Source of the DNA: Sandaracinobacteroides saxicola
GTDB lineage: Bacteria > Pseudomonadota > Alphaproteobacteria > Sphingomonadales > Sphingomonadaceae
DNA length: 64,000 nt
Assembly (NCBI RefSeq): GCF_014117445.1
Contig: NZ_CP059851.1
Location: forward strand, 2,964,501-3,028,500
Direction: 5' to 3'
The notes under the pieces were generated by a model, which saw nothing but the letters and a program-made list of their open reading frames with translations, ran no database searches and was not told where the DNA came from. The translations under genes were made by a program, and so were the position numbers. Below, one piece after another: positions 42,452 to 51,146 of this stretch. Each line of letters starts with the position of its first letter. The stretch's first letter is position 1.

Positions 42452-42877
42452 ATGCTACAGGAATTCAAGGCATTCGTGCTGCGCGGCAATGTGCTCGACC
42501 TCGCCGTCGCGGTGATCATCGGCGCCGCTTTCGGCGCCATCGTCGCCTCGCTCACTGATGATCTGCTGATGCCGCTCTTGGCCGCCATGATCGGCTCGCC
42601 CGATTTCAGCAGCAATTTCGTCCTGCTCGGCCCCATCCCCGATGGCTATCAGGGCTCGCTGACCGACTATGCCGCGCTGAAAAAGGCCGGCGCCGTGATG
42701 TTCGGCTATGGCGCCTTCATCACCAAGATCGTCAGCTTCCTGATCATCGCCTTTGCCATCTTCATGATCGTCCGCCAGGCCAACAAGATGATGCCCAAAC
42801 CCGCCGAGGCGCCGCCCGCCGGCCCGTCCGAAGAGGTGCTGCTGCTCCGCGACATCCGGGATTCGCTGCGCAAGTGA
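42452..42877 (+). CDS. mscL: Large-conductance mechanosensitive channel MscL
   Basis: A 141-residue MscL. FKAFVLRGNVLDLAVAVIIG at the N terminus, LTDDLLMPLLAAMIG, the periplasmic loop with GYQGSLTDYA, the second helix YGAFITKIVSFLIIAFAIFM and the cytoplasmic helix EEVLLLRDIRDSLRK are all present. The channel opens under membrane tension to release solutes during osmotic down-shock. An AGGAGGGG site precedes the ATG at 42452; LemA reads away upstream. The next gene starts with GTG overlapping the mscL stop (GTGA). Confidence 0.96.
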   Translation: MLQEFKAFVLRGNVLDLAVAVIIGAAFGAIVASLTDDLLMPLLAAMIGSPDFSSNFVLLGPIPDGYQGSLTDYAALKKAGAVMFGYGAFITKIVSFLIIAFAIFMIVRQANKMMPKPAEAPPAGPSEEVLLLRDIRDSLRK

Positions 42878-43662
42878 CCGGCTATCCGCTCGATGCCCTG
42901 CCGCTCGGGGCAACGGCGGTGCTGCTGTTCGTCGGCCTGATGCTGGCCTTCGGCGCCGGGCGGCTGATCGTCGGCCGCACGGCCGACCATGACAGCGACG
43001 ACGAAGGCTTCATCCTCAGCGCCGCCCTCGGCCTCCTCGCGCTCCTCATCGGCTTCACCTTCAGCCTGTCGCTCAGCCGCTACGAGGAGCGGCGCGACCT
43101 GGTGCGCGCCGAGGCCAACGCCATCGGCACCGCCACCTACCGCGCCTATCTGATGCCGAGGAAGTTTCAGGAGACCGCGATCCGCCTGCACCTCGCCTAT
43201 GCTGAGGCACGCCTGTCCATCGCCGCCGCCGGCGAGGACAGCGCGGCGATCGAGGCCGCGGAAGCCCGCGCCGACACCATCGGCCGGCAGATCTGGCGCA
43301 ACGTCATCGCCGCGTCCGAAGACATCGACTCTCCCGCGGTCGATGGCACGATCATCCAGATCAACAACGACATGCTCGATCTCGGCACCATGCGCCACAC
43401 CGCGCTCAGCGCCCGCCTGCCGGTCGCCGTCGTCGGCGCGGTCATCGTTTACGCCCTCGTCACCGCCCTGCTGTTCGGCTATTGCACCGGGCGCTCGCGG
43501 CAGAAGCACCTGTTCGTCTCCGCCATCATGTTCCTGCTGCTCACCATCGCGATCACGCTCATTCTCGATCTCGACCGGCCACGCACCGGTTTCATCACCA
43601 TCAGCCAGATGCCGCTTGAAGAGGTGATCGCCCAGCTGAAAACCGTCCAACCGAAAGGATAA
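42874..43662 (+). CDS. DUF4239 bestrophin-like membrane protein
   Basis: A 262-residue inner-membrane protein with four or so hydrophobic segments (about 10-30, 48-68, 185-205 and 215-235). SRYEERRDLVRAEANAIGTA following the second helix is the hallmark of the DUF4239 (bestrophin-like) family. The middle is a cytosolic helical part. It is coupled by overlap to mscL, so both may respond to osmotic stress; ion transport is a guess from the family name only. The stop is three bases from the next gene. Confidence 0.85.
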   Translation: MTGYPLDALPLGATAVLLFVGLMLAFGAGRLIVGRTADHDSDDEGFILSAALGLLALLIGFTFSLSLSRYEERRDLVRAEANAIGTATYRAYLMPRKFQETAIRLHLAYAEARLSIAAAGEDSAAIEAAEARADTIGRQIWRNVIAASEDIDSPAVDGTIIQINNDMLDLGTMRHTALSARLPVAVVGAVIVYALVTALLFGYCTGRSRQKHLFVSAIMFLLLTIAITLILDLDRPRTGFITISQMPLEEVIAQLKTVQPKG

Positions 43663-43665
43663 GAC

Positions 43666-44094
43666 ATGCGCACCCTGATCCTCGCCGGCGCGCTCCTGCT
43701 GGCCGGCTGCATGGAGGCTCCCGTGGCAAAACCCGCACCCGCCCCCGTCAGCGCCAGCCTCGCCGGCAGCGAGTGGCAGGTCGAAACCCTGGCCGGCGCC
43801 CCCGTCGGCACCGCCCGCGTCACCATGGCCTTCACCGCCGACCGCGTCGCCGGCAGCAGCGGCTGCAACCGCTACACCGGCGGCTGGAGCGGCAGCGGCA
43901 GCGGCATCAAGTTCGGCATGATGGCCGGCACCCGCATGGCCTGCATGGATGAGGCGCTCAGCCGCCTCGAAGCCGATTTCCTGAAATTCCTGGGGGATGC
44001 CAGCAGCTGGCGCATCGACAACGGCGTCCTCACCGTGAAGACCGCCGATGGCCGCGCCCTCACGGCTCGCGCGGCCACGCCCGCACCGCGGTAG
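43666..44094 (+). CDS. META-domain lipoprotein (HslJ-like)
   Basis: A 142-residue lipoprotein with a lipobox (LLLAGCMEA, cysteine at 15) and a META domain (about 34-135): [47 protein letters not shown] and [18 protein letters not shown] proteins such as HslJ are linked to heat and antibiotic resistance. Starts 3 bases after the DUF4239 stop. The last 35 bases overlap the convergent cysA gene. Confidence 0.9.
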   Translation: MRTLILAGALLLAGCMEAPVAKPAPAPVSASLAGSEWQVETLAGAPVGTARVTMAFTADRVAGSSGCNRYTGGWSGSGSGIKFGMMAGTRMACMDEALSRLEADFLKFLGDASSWRIDNGVLTVKTADGRALTARAATPAPR

Positions 44095-45091
44095 GGCGCA
44101 GCCTGATCGCGTCGCCCGGCGCCAGCCCGGCGGGCGGCGCCAGCAGCGTCGCCTCCACCGCGCTGCCATCCGCCAGCACGCCATCCACCATCGTGCCCGC
44201 CCCCACCCGCACCAGCCGCTTGACCGTCACCGCCAGGCCATCGTCGGCAACCGCCCAATCATGCGCCCGCACATAGGCGATGCCCGGCCCCGTGCCCGCC
44301 GGCGCCGCGTTGGCGAAATCCCCGCCCGCCACCCGCACCCGCGCGCCCTCCAGCACGCAGGGCAGCTTCGTCGCCGCGCCCAGGAACTGGCAGACGAAGC
44401 CGCTCGCCGGCGTGTCATAGACCTCGGACGGCGTGCCCACCTGCTCGATCACGCCATGGTCCATCACCACCACCCGGTCCGCCAGCTCCAGCGCCTCCTC
44501 CTGGTCGTGCGTCACGAATACGCTGGTCAGCCCCACCGCCTCGTGCAGCTCGCGCAGCCAGCGCCGCAGCTCCTTCCTCACCTTGGCATCCAGCGCACCG
44601 AATGGCTCATCGAGTAGCAGCAGCTTCGGCTCCACCGCCAGCGCCCGCGCCAGCGCCACCCGCTGCCGCTGCCCGCCCGACAGCTGGCTGGGATAGCGCC
44701 CGGCGAGCGACCCCAGCTGCACCAGCTCCAGCAGTTCCTGCACGCGCGCCGCAATCGCCGCCTTCGCCGGCCGCTGCCCGCGCGGCTTCACGGACAGGCC
44801 GAACGCCACATTCTCCGCGACCGTCATGTGCCTGAACAGCGCATAATGCTGGAACACGAATCCCACGCCCCGCGCGCCGGCCGGCCGGTCCGAGACATCG
44901 ACGCCATCGAACGCCACCCGGCCCGAATCGGGAAACTCCAGCCCCGCCATGATGCGCAGCAGCGTCGTCTTGCCCGAGCCGCTCGGCCCCAGCAGCGCCA
45001 GAAACTCCCCCGGCCGCGCCGCCACGCTGACATCGTTGAGCGCGGTGAACGCCCCGAACCGTTTCACCAGATTCTCCACGGATACGGTCAT
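44060..45091 (-). CDS. cysA: Sulfate/thiosulfate ABC transporter ATP-binding protein CysA
   Basis: A 343-residue ABC ATPase that powers sulfate uptake. Walker A is GPSGSGKT (35-42), the signature LSGGQ is at 137-141, and Walker B LLLLDEP at 157-163; D-loop and H-loop [16 protein letters not shown] follow. The last 110 residues are the TOBE-type regulatory domain of CysA. The start overlaps the cysW stop by one base (TGATG). Together with cysT, cysW and the binding protein it forms the complete transporter. Confidence 0.95.
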   Translation of the reverse strand: MTVSVENLVKRFGAFTALNDVSVAARPGEFLALLGPSGSGKTTLLRIMAGLEFPDSGRVAFDGVDVSDRPAGARGVGFVFQHYALFRHMTVAENVAFGLSVKPRGQRPAKAAIAARVQELLELVQLGSLAGRYPSQLSGGQRQRVALARALAVEPKLLLLDEPFGALDAKVRKELRRWLRELHEAVGLTSVFVTHDQEEALELADRVVVMDHGVIEQVGTPSEVYDTPASGFVCQFLGAATKLPCVLEGARVRVAGGDFANAAPAGTGPGIAYVRAHDWAVADDGLAVTVKRLVRVGAGTMVDGVLADGSAVEATLLAPPAGLAPGDAIRLRPTAVRAWPREP

Positions 45092-45933
45092 CAGTGCGCC
45101 CTGTGGTTGGCGGCGAGCGCATCGGCGTGCCGCCATTCGAGAAAGGATTTGGCGGCCAGCGTCACCAGCGCCAGCAGCGCCAGCAGGCTGGCGACCGCGA
45201 ACGCCGCCACGAAATTATACTCGTTGTACAGGATCTCGACATGCAGCGGCATGGTGTTGGTCTCGCCCCTGATGTGCCCGCTCACCACGCTGACCGCGCC
45301 GAATTCACCCATGGCACGCGCGTTCATCAGCAAAACACCATAAAGCAGGCTCCAGCGGATGTTGGGAAAGGTCACGCGCCAGAACATCTGCCAGCCGCTC
45401 GCCCCCATGGACAGCGCCGCCTCCTCATCCTCGATCCCCTGCTCCTGCATCAGCGGGATCAGCTCCCGCGCCACGAAGGGAAAGGTGATGAACACCGTCG
45501 CCAGCACAATTCCCGGCACCGCGAAAATGACCTGCACGTCGCGTTCCTGCAACCACGGCCCCAGCCAGCCATGCGCGCCATAAAGCAAGACATAGATCAA
45601 ACCGGAAACCACCGGTGAAACGCTGAACGGCAGGTCGATCAGCGTCGTCAGGAACGCCTTGCCGCGAAACTCGAACTTGGCGATGGTCCAGGCCGCCACC
45701 ACGCCGAACAGCAGGTTCAGCGGCACCGCGATCGCCGCCACGATCAGCGTCAGTCGGATGGCGGCGATGGCATCCGGCTCGACGATCGCCGCCAGATAGG
45801 CATCGACTCCTTGCCGGAACGCCTCGGCGAACACCGCCGCCAGCGGCAGCAGCACCACCAGCGCCAGAAAGCCCAGCGCCAGCAGGGTCAGCGCCATCCG
45901 CACCAGCATCGGCTCGGCGGTCACGCGCTTCAT
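45091..45933 (-). CDS. cysW: Sulfate ABC transporter permease CysW
   Basis: A 280-residue inner-membrane permease with six helices and the EAA-type loop [20 protein letters not shown] (the ATPase contact). [37 protein letters not shown] is the family block near the end (written here in pieces: [11 protein letters not shown] and [11 protein letters not shown]). It pairs with CysT and CysA for sulfate and thiosulfate import. It starts 25 bases after cysT. Confidence 0.94.
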   Translation of the reverse strand: MKRVTAEPMLVRMALTLLALGFLALVVLLPLAAVFAEAFRQGVDAYLAAIVEPDAIAAIRLTLIVAAIAVPLNLLFGVVAAWTIAKFEFRGKAFLTTLIDLPFSVSPVVSGLIYVLLYGAHGWLGPWLQERDVQVIFAVPGIVLATVFITFPFVARELIPLMQEQGIEDEEAALSMGASGWQMFWRVTFPNIRWSLLYGVLLMNARAMGEFGAVSVVSGHIRGETNTMPLHVEILYNEYNFVAAFAVASLLALLALVTLAAKSFLEWRHADALAANHRAH

Positions 45934-45958
45934 GCGCGCGCCCTGAACGGCTTGCGCG

Positions 45959-46801
45959 TCATGACCGCCGCCGGCTCCAGGCCTGCAACAAGTTGATCAC
46001 CAGCAGCATGGCGAAGGAAATCACCAGCATCACCAGCGCGATCGCCGTGGCCCCGGGGTAATTGAACTGCTCCAGCTGCACCACGATCAGCAGCGGCGCG
46101 ATCTCCGACTTGAAGGGCATGTTGCCGGCGATGAAGATCACGCTGCCATATTCCCCCACCGCCCGCGCGAACGCCAGCGCGAACCCCGTCGCCGCCGCCG
46201 GCGCCACGGCGGGCACGATGATGCGGCTGAACACCTGGCCCCGGCTCGCCCCCAGCGTCGCCGCCGCCTCCTCCACCTCGGCCCCCAGGTCGGCCAGCAC
46301 CGGCTGCACCGTCCGCACCGCGAACGGCAGCCCCACGAACACCAGCGCCACCACCACGCCCAGTGGGGTGAACGCCACCTTCACCCCCAGCGGCTCCAGC
46401 AGCTGCCCCACCCAGCCATTGGGGGCATAGAGCGCGGTCAGCGCGATGCCCGCAACGGCCGTGGGCAGCGCGAACGGCAGGTCGACCATCGCATCCACCA
46501 GCCGCTTGCCCGGAAAGCGATAGCGCACCAGCACCCAGGCGACCACGAACCCAAAGACCAGGTTGATGCCGGCCGCCAGGAACGACGCGCCGAAAGACAG
46601 GCGATAGGCCGCCCGCGCCCGCTCCCCCAGCCCCAGTTCCACGAACTGCGCCCAGCTCAGCTCGGTGGTCTTCAGCACCACCGCCGACAGCGGGATCAGC
46701 ACGATCAGCCCCAGCCAGAACAGCGTATAGCCCAGCCCCAAACCGAACCCCGGCAGCACGCTCGGCGCCTTCCACCGCCCCCATGGCACAGCGCCGGCCA
46801 T
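45959..46801 (-). CDS. cysT: Sulfate ABC transporter permease CysT (CysU)
   Basis: A 280-residue permease with six helices; [18 protein letters not shown] and the EAA-type loop [20 protein letters not shown] are diagnostic of CysT. It forms the channel with CysW. It lies 108 bases after the TonB receptor gene and precedes cysW. In most bacteria the binding protein, cysT, cysW and cysA are contiguous; here the receptor intrudes. Confidence 0.94.
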   Translation of the reverse strand: MAGAVPWGRWKAPSVLPGFGLGLGYTLFWLGLIVLIPLSAVVLKTTELSWAQFVELGLGERARAAYRLSFGASFLAAGINLVFGFVVAWVLVRYRFPGKRLVDAMVDLPFALPTAVAGIALTALYAPNGWVGQLLEPLGVKVAFTPLGVVVALVFVGLPFAVRTVQPVLADLGAEVEEAAATLGASRGQVFSRIIVPAVAPAAATGFALAFARAVGEYGSVIFIAGNMPFKSEIAPLLIVVQLEQFNYPGATAIALVMLVISFAMLLVINLLQAWSRRRS

Positions 46802-46909
46802 CAGCGCGCTGCCCGCCCGCCGCGATTCCGTCGATCCGTCCGCGCCACCCTCATCGCCGCCTGATGACAGCCTTTGCGGGCGATGGGAATGTCGGCGAAA
46901 CCACAGCCC

Positions 46910-49243
46910 CTAAAAGCGCAGCTTCACTGTCGCCCCCCAGGTGCGCGGATCGCCCGGCTGCCCCACGATCAATCCGGTGCTCGCGGGCGCCGCGGTCAGA
47001 AACTCGAAATAGTTGACATCAAACGCATTTCTGACCCAGCCGAACAGCTCCCAGCCGCTCTTCGCACGCCACCCGCCGCGCAGGTTGGTCAGCGCATGGC
47101 CCTCGACATTCTGCACCGCCGACGGCGTCGGGCTGGACGAGAAATCCGACCGGAAGCTGCCGTCCACGCCCAGATACAGCTCGCCGGCATCCACGGGCCA
47201 GCGATATTCCGCGCCATAGCTCAGCGCATAGCGCGACACCCCCGGCATCCGCCCGCCGGAGGCATCGACGAACTGCACGGCGCCGCCGCTCAGCTCCACC
47301 GGCACCGGCGCGCCGGGAAAGCTGACATATTTCGCATCGGTCAGCGCGAAACTGACATAGGCGTTGAACGCCTCGACCGGCCGCACCGTCAGGTCCGCTT
47401 CGATGCCCTGACTGCGCACCTTGGGCACATTCGCGAGATAGCCGCGAATCACCCCGACGCTGCCGTTCACCACCGTCGCCTGGAAATCGCGGATGTCGGT
47501 GCGGAACGCCGCGATGTTCAGCGTCGCGGTGCCGTCCAGCCACCGCGTCTTCAGCCCGGCCTCATAATGATCGACCTTCTCCGGCGCCACATTCGCCGTC
47601 TCCAGCGCCGGCGTCACGCCATCGGCGCGCGTCGGCAGGCCGGACAGGTTGATGCCCCCCGACTTGAAGGACCGGGCATAGGTGACATAGCCCAGCAGGC
47701 CGTCGCGCGGCTTCCACGACAGCGTGATGTCGCCCGACAGGTTCCAGTCGCTGAAGGTCGAGGCATAGCTTTGGCTTTGCAGCACGCCGTTCTTCAGCGC
47801 CTGCTGCGCCGGCGTCGCCGGGGTCAGCCCGCCGCTCACCACCGCGTCATAGACGCCGCGCTTGCGGTCATAGTTCAGCCGCAGCCCCGGCGCGACGCTT
47901 AGCGTCTCGCCGATGTTCCAGGTCAGCTTGCCATAAAGCGCCGCGCTGTCGTTCGAATAGCGGATGTCATTGTCCGACCGCAGCCCGTCCAGCAGCGCCG
48001 GATTGGCGCCATTCGTCGGCCCCAGCAGCCACAGGCTCGCGGCCGAGCCCTGCACCTGCACCCCCTGGGTGTCGATCTTCTGATGGAAATAGAAGGCGCC
48101 GACGACATAGTCGAACCGGTTGCTGCCGTTGGACGCCAGCCGCAATTCCTGGCTCCATTGCTGCTGCTGGGAAGGGTTGGCGGACACGGTGGTGATCGGC
48201 AGCGCCGTGAAATCGCGGTCGTTGCTCGGCTTCCAGTCCCATTTGCGCCAGGCCGAGATCGAGGTCAGCGTCGCTGCTCCCACGTCCCAGTTCGCCAGCA
48301 GCGAGACCCCGGCGATCAACTGCTCCGCCCGAAGCGGCGAATCATTGTCTACCAGCCGGTCCGCCGGGTTGGTGCTGGCGGGCGCGTAGTTGGACAGCCG
48401 CGCCAGGTTGCCAAACTGCCGCGCCGACGCCCGCGCCGTCGGCACGACCTTCGCATAGAGTTGCGTGAAGCCTTCCGGCGACTGCTTGTTATAGTCCCCG
48501 CTCAGCGTCACATCAAAATTGTCGCCTGCCTGCCACAGCAATTGCCCGCGGACGCCGATATTGTCCTGCTCGTTCACCCGTCGCTGCGTCACCGTGTTGA
48601 ACAGCGTGCCGTCGCGCCGCGTGAACGAGGCGCTCAGCCGTGCCGCCAGCCTGTCCGCGACCAACGGGCCGGACACCGACGCCTTCGCCTGCACATAATC
48701 GAGATTGCCATAGCTCGCCTCGGCGCGCAGCTCGGTCTCGAAGCTCGGCTTGCGCGTGCGGATGTTGACCGCGCCCGCCGTGGTGTTCTTGCCATAAAGC
48801 GTGCCCTGCGGCCCGCGCAGCACCTCCACCTGCTCGATATCGACGAAATCCAGCGTCGCGGCGGCGATGCGCGCATAATAGACCTGGTCGATATAGAGGC
48901 CCACCCCCTGCTCGATGCCGTCGTTCGTCAGCCCGAACGGCGCGCCGATGCCACGGATGTTGATCGCCGAATTGCGCGGGTTCGAGGAGATGAACTGCAC
49001 CGAGGGCTGCAACTGCGTCAGCCGGGCGATGTTGAACGTGCCGGTCGCCTCGATCTGCGCCGCCCCCACCGCCGACACCGCCAGCGGCACATCCTGCAAA
49101 TCCTCCGCCCGCCGCCGCGCCGTCACCACGATCTCATCCGCCGCGCCCGCGGCCGCCGCTGCGACCACCGCCCCCTGCGGCGCCGCCCCAACCTCGCCGG
49201 GCGCGAACGCCGCCAGCGACAACAGAAACAACCTCCTGGACAT
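46910..49243 (-). CDS. TonB-dependent receptor in the sulfate operon
   Basis: A 777-residue outer-membrane transporter with an N-terminal signal (MSRRLFLLSLAAFAPGEVGA), TonB box ADEIVVTARRRA (about 35-46), plug with VEVLRGPQGTLYGKNTTAGA and a barrel ending in ATVKLRF. It is inserted between the sulfate-binding protein and the cysT permease, all on the minus strand. This suggests import of a sulfur compound such as a sulfonate, sulfate ester or sulfated glycan, whose sulfur then feeds the sulfate transporter; this is an inference from context. Confidence 0.92.
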   Translation of the reverse strand: MSRRLFLLSLAAFAPGEVGAAPQGAVVAAAAAGAADEIVVTARRRAEDLQDVPLAVSAVGAAQIEATGTFNIARLTQLQPSVQFISSNPRNSAINIRGIGAPFGLTNDGIEQGVGLYIDQVYYARIAAATLDFVDIEQVEVLRGPQGTLYGKNTTAGAVNIRTRKPSFETELRAEASYGNLDYVQAKASVSGPLVADRLAARLSASFTRRDGTLFNTVTQRRVNEQDNIGVRGQLLWQAGDNFDVTLSGDYNKQSPEGFTQLYAKVVPTARASARQFGNLARLSNYAPASTNPADRLVDNDSPLRAEQLIAGVSLLANWDVGAATLTSISAWRKWDWKPSNDRDFTALPITTVSANPSQQQQWSQELRLASNGSNRFDYVVGAFYFHQKIDTQGVQVQGSAASLWLLGPTNGANPALLDGLRSDNDIRYSNDSAALYGKLTWNIGETLSVAPGLRLNYDRKRGVYDAVVSGGLTPATPAQQALKNGVLQSQSYASTFSDWNLSGDITLSWKPRDGLLGYVTYARSFKSGGINLSGLPTRADGVTPALETANVAPEKVDHYEAGLKTRWLDGTATLNIAAFRTDIRDFQATVVNGSVGVIRGYLANVPKVRSQGIEADLTVRPVEAFNAYVSFALTDAKYVSFPGAPVPVELSGGAVQFVDASGGRMPGVSRYALSYGAEYRWPVDAGELYLGVDGSFRSDFSSSPTPSAVQNVEGHALTNLRGGWRAKSGWELFGWVRNAFDVNYFEFLTAAPASTGLIVGQPGDPRTWGATVKLRF

Positions 49244-49318
49244 GACACGACACTCCCTGCCCCGGCGTCACCGCCGACAGCGATTCTGGTGATGAAACCT
49301 GCCTGCCTGGCCTCCTCG

Positions 49319-49461
49319 GAGACCGTTTGAGAAATGGCGCAGGCCGTGGCGAGAGGGGTGATTTGGGAGCCCCGAGGCGCAGCGACCTTCAGGGTCGTGA
49401 GCATCGGAGCGCAGCAAATCGCCCGTCGCAGCCCGGCATGGGCAATTTGTCAGACGGTCCC
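49319..49461. repeat. MITE-like hairpin element between sbp and the TonB receptor
   Basis: The ends form a long imperfect inverted repeat: GAGACCGTTTGAGAAATGGC at 49319 is mirrored by the complement of GCAATTTGTCAGACGGTCCC ending at 49461. The inner part contains GATTTG and a further small hairpin. The element touches the stop codon of the sulfate-binding protein gene. It carries no gene. Confidence 0.6.
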
Positions 49462-50471
49462 TAGCGTTTGGCGGCCTCGAAAATCTGGTCGAACTGACCA
49501 CCGTCGTCGAAATGCGTCTTCTGCGCCGCCGCCCAGCCGCCGAAATCGCGATTGATGGTCAACAGCCGCAGCCTCGGAAACTGCGCGGCGAATTCCTTCG
49601 ACACGCTCTGCACCTGCGGCCGGTAATAATTGCGCCCGATGATCCGCTGCGCCGCCGGCGTGTAAAGGAAATCCAGATAGGCCTGCGCCACCCGCGCCGT
49701 GCCGTTGCGCCGCACATTGGCATCCACCAGCGCCACCGGCGGCTCCGCCAGCACCGAGATGCTCGGCACGATGATGTCCACCTTGTCCGGTCCCAGCTCC
49801 TTCTTCGCCAGGAACGCCTCATTCTCCCACGCCAGCAGCACGTCCCCGATGCCGCGCTGCACGAAGGTGGTGGTCGATCCCCGCGCGCCGGTGTCCAGCA
49901 CCGGCACGTTGCGATACAGCCGCGTCACATAGTCCCGCGCGCTCGCCGGCGATCCGCCGGGCTGGTTCAGCGCCCAGCCCCAGGCCGCCAGATAGTTCCA
50001 GCGCGCGCCGCCGCTGGTCTTGGGATTGGGCGTGATCACCTGCACCCCCGGCTTCACCAGGTCGCCCCAGTCGCGGATGCCTTTCGGATTGCCCTTGCGC
50101 ACCAGGAACACGATGGTCGAGAAATAGGGCGTGCTGTTGAAGCGCAGCCGCTTCTGCCAGTCGCGCGCGATCAGGCCATTCTTCGCGATCTCGTCGATGT
50201 CATAGCCCAGCGCCAGCGTCACCACATCGGCGGGCAGGCCATCGATCACGCTGCGCGCCTGCTTGCCGCTGCCGCCATGGCTCATGCGGATGTTCACCGT
50301 CTGCCCGGTGCGCGTCCGCCAGTCCGCGGCGAAGGCGTCGTTCACATCCTTGTACAGCTCCCGCGTCGGGTCATAGCTGACGTTCAGCAGGGTGACCGTC
50401 TGCGCGGCGACCGGTGCCGCGACCAGAAGCGGGGCCAGCAGGGCCGCGGCAAGCAAAAGGCGTCGGTTCAT
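49461..50471 (-). CDS. sbp: Sulfate ABC transporter substrate-binding protein
   Basis: A 336-residue periplasmic sulfate-binding protein. The signal peptide ends [56 protein letters not shown] and [17 protein letters not shown] are blocks of the Sbp/CysP family, and [12 protein letters not shown] follows. It delivers sulfate or thiosulfate to CysTWA. An AGGAGA site lies eight bases before the ATG at 50471. It starts a minus-strand operon that continues through the TonB receptor to cysA. Confidence 0.95.
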   Translation of the reverse strand: MNRRLLLAAALLAPLLVAAPVAAQTVTLLNVSYDPTRELYKDVNDAFAADWRTRTGQTVNIRMSHGGSGKQARSVIDGLPADVVTLALGYDIDEIAKNGLIARDWQKRLRFNSTPYFSTIVFLVRKGNPKGIRDWGDLVKPGVQVITPNPKTSGGARWNYLAAWGWALNQPGGSPASARDYVTRLYRNVPVLDTGARGSTTTFVQRGIGDVLLAWENEAFLAKKELGPDKVDIIVPSISVLAEPPVALVDANVRRNGTARVAQAYLDFLYTPAAQRIIGRNYYRPQVQSVSKEFAAQFPRLRLLTINRDFGGWAAAQKTHFDDGGQFDQIFEAAKR

Positions 50472-50574
50472 CGAGGCGTCTCCTGTTGACGACCCATGGT
50501 CTAACGCGCCGCCCGCCGCCGGTTCACCGCATCTTTGCTATGTCACGACGAAGCGCCGCTTGAGCGCGCCCGCG

Positions 50575-51036
50575 TCACGCCGCGACCGACCGCATGCTGC
50601 GGATGACGCCCGGCTCCCGCGGCGGCTCGCCCTTGGGCAGCGCATCGACATGCTCCATCCCCGATTCCACCTCGCCCCACACAGTATATTGGTTGTCCAG
50701 GAAGCGCGCGTCGCCAAAGCAGATGAAGAACTGGCTGTTGGCGCTGTGGGGCGCGCTGGTGCGCGCCATGCTGCACGTGCCACGCCCGTGCGGCTCGGCG
50801 CTGAACTCCGCCTTCAGGTCGGGCAGGTCGCTGCCCCCCGTGCCGGTGCCCTTCGGGCAGCCGCCCTGCGCCATGAAGCCCGGAATCACGCGATGGAATT
50901 TCACCCCGTCATAGAATCCGGCATCCGACAGCTCGACCAGCCGCGCCACATGGCCCGGCGCCAGGTCCGGGCGCAGGCGGATGCGCACCTCGCCGCTGTC
51001 CAGCGTCATGGTCAGATGGGTGGCGCTGTCGGTCAT
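50575..51036 (-). CDS. Peptidyl-prolyl cis-trans isomerase, cyclophilin type
   Basis: A 153-residue single-domain cyclophilin that speeds prolyl isomerisation. FYDGVKFHRVIPGFMAQGG, CSMARTSAPHSANSQFFICF and TVWGEVESGMEHVD are the standard blocks. There is no signal peptide, so it is cytoplasmic. A GGAGA site lies about ten bases before the ATG at 51036. It is transcribed divergently from tamA. Confidence 0.95.
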   Translation of the reverse strand: MTDSATHLTMTLDSGEVRIRLRPDLAPGHVARLVELSDAGFYDGVKFHRVIPGFMAQGGCPKGTGTGGSDLPDLKAEFSAEPHGRGTCSMARTSAPHSANSQFFICFGDARFLDNQYTVWGEVESGMEHVDALPKGEPPREPGVIRSMRSVAA

Positions 51037-51146
51037 CGCATGGTCTCCGCTGGAAAAACTGCGGCCTCATAACGCAAAACACCGCAGGCGACAGGCCCTG
51101 TTTTTCCTGCCAAGTGCATCCAAAGCGACGATGCTGCGTTGAGGTG

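Noticed and set aside
49268-49501. Small open frames inside the hairpin element next to sbp
   Set aside because: They are short, lack family similarity and follow the inverted repeat, so they are chance frames.
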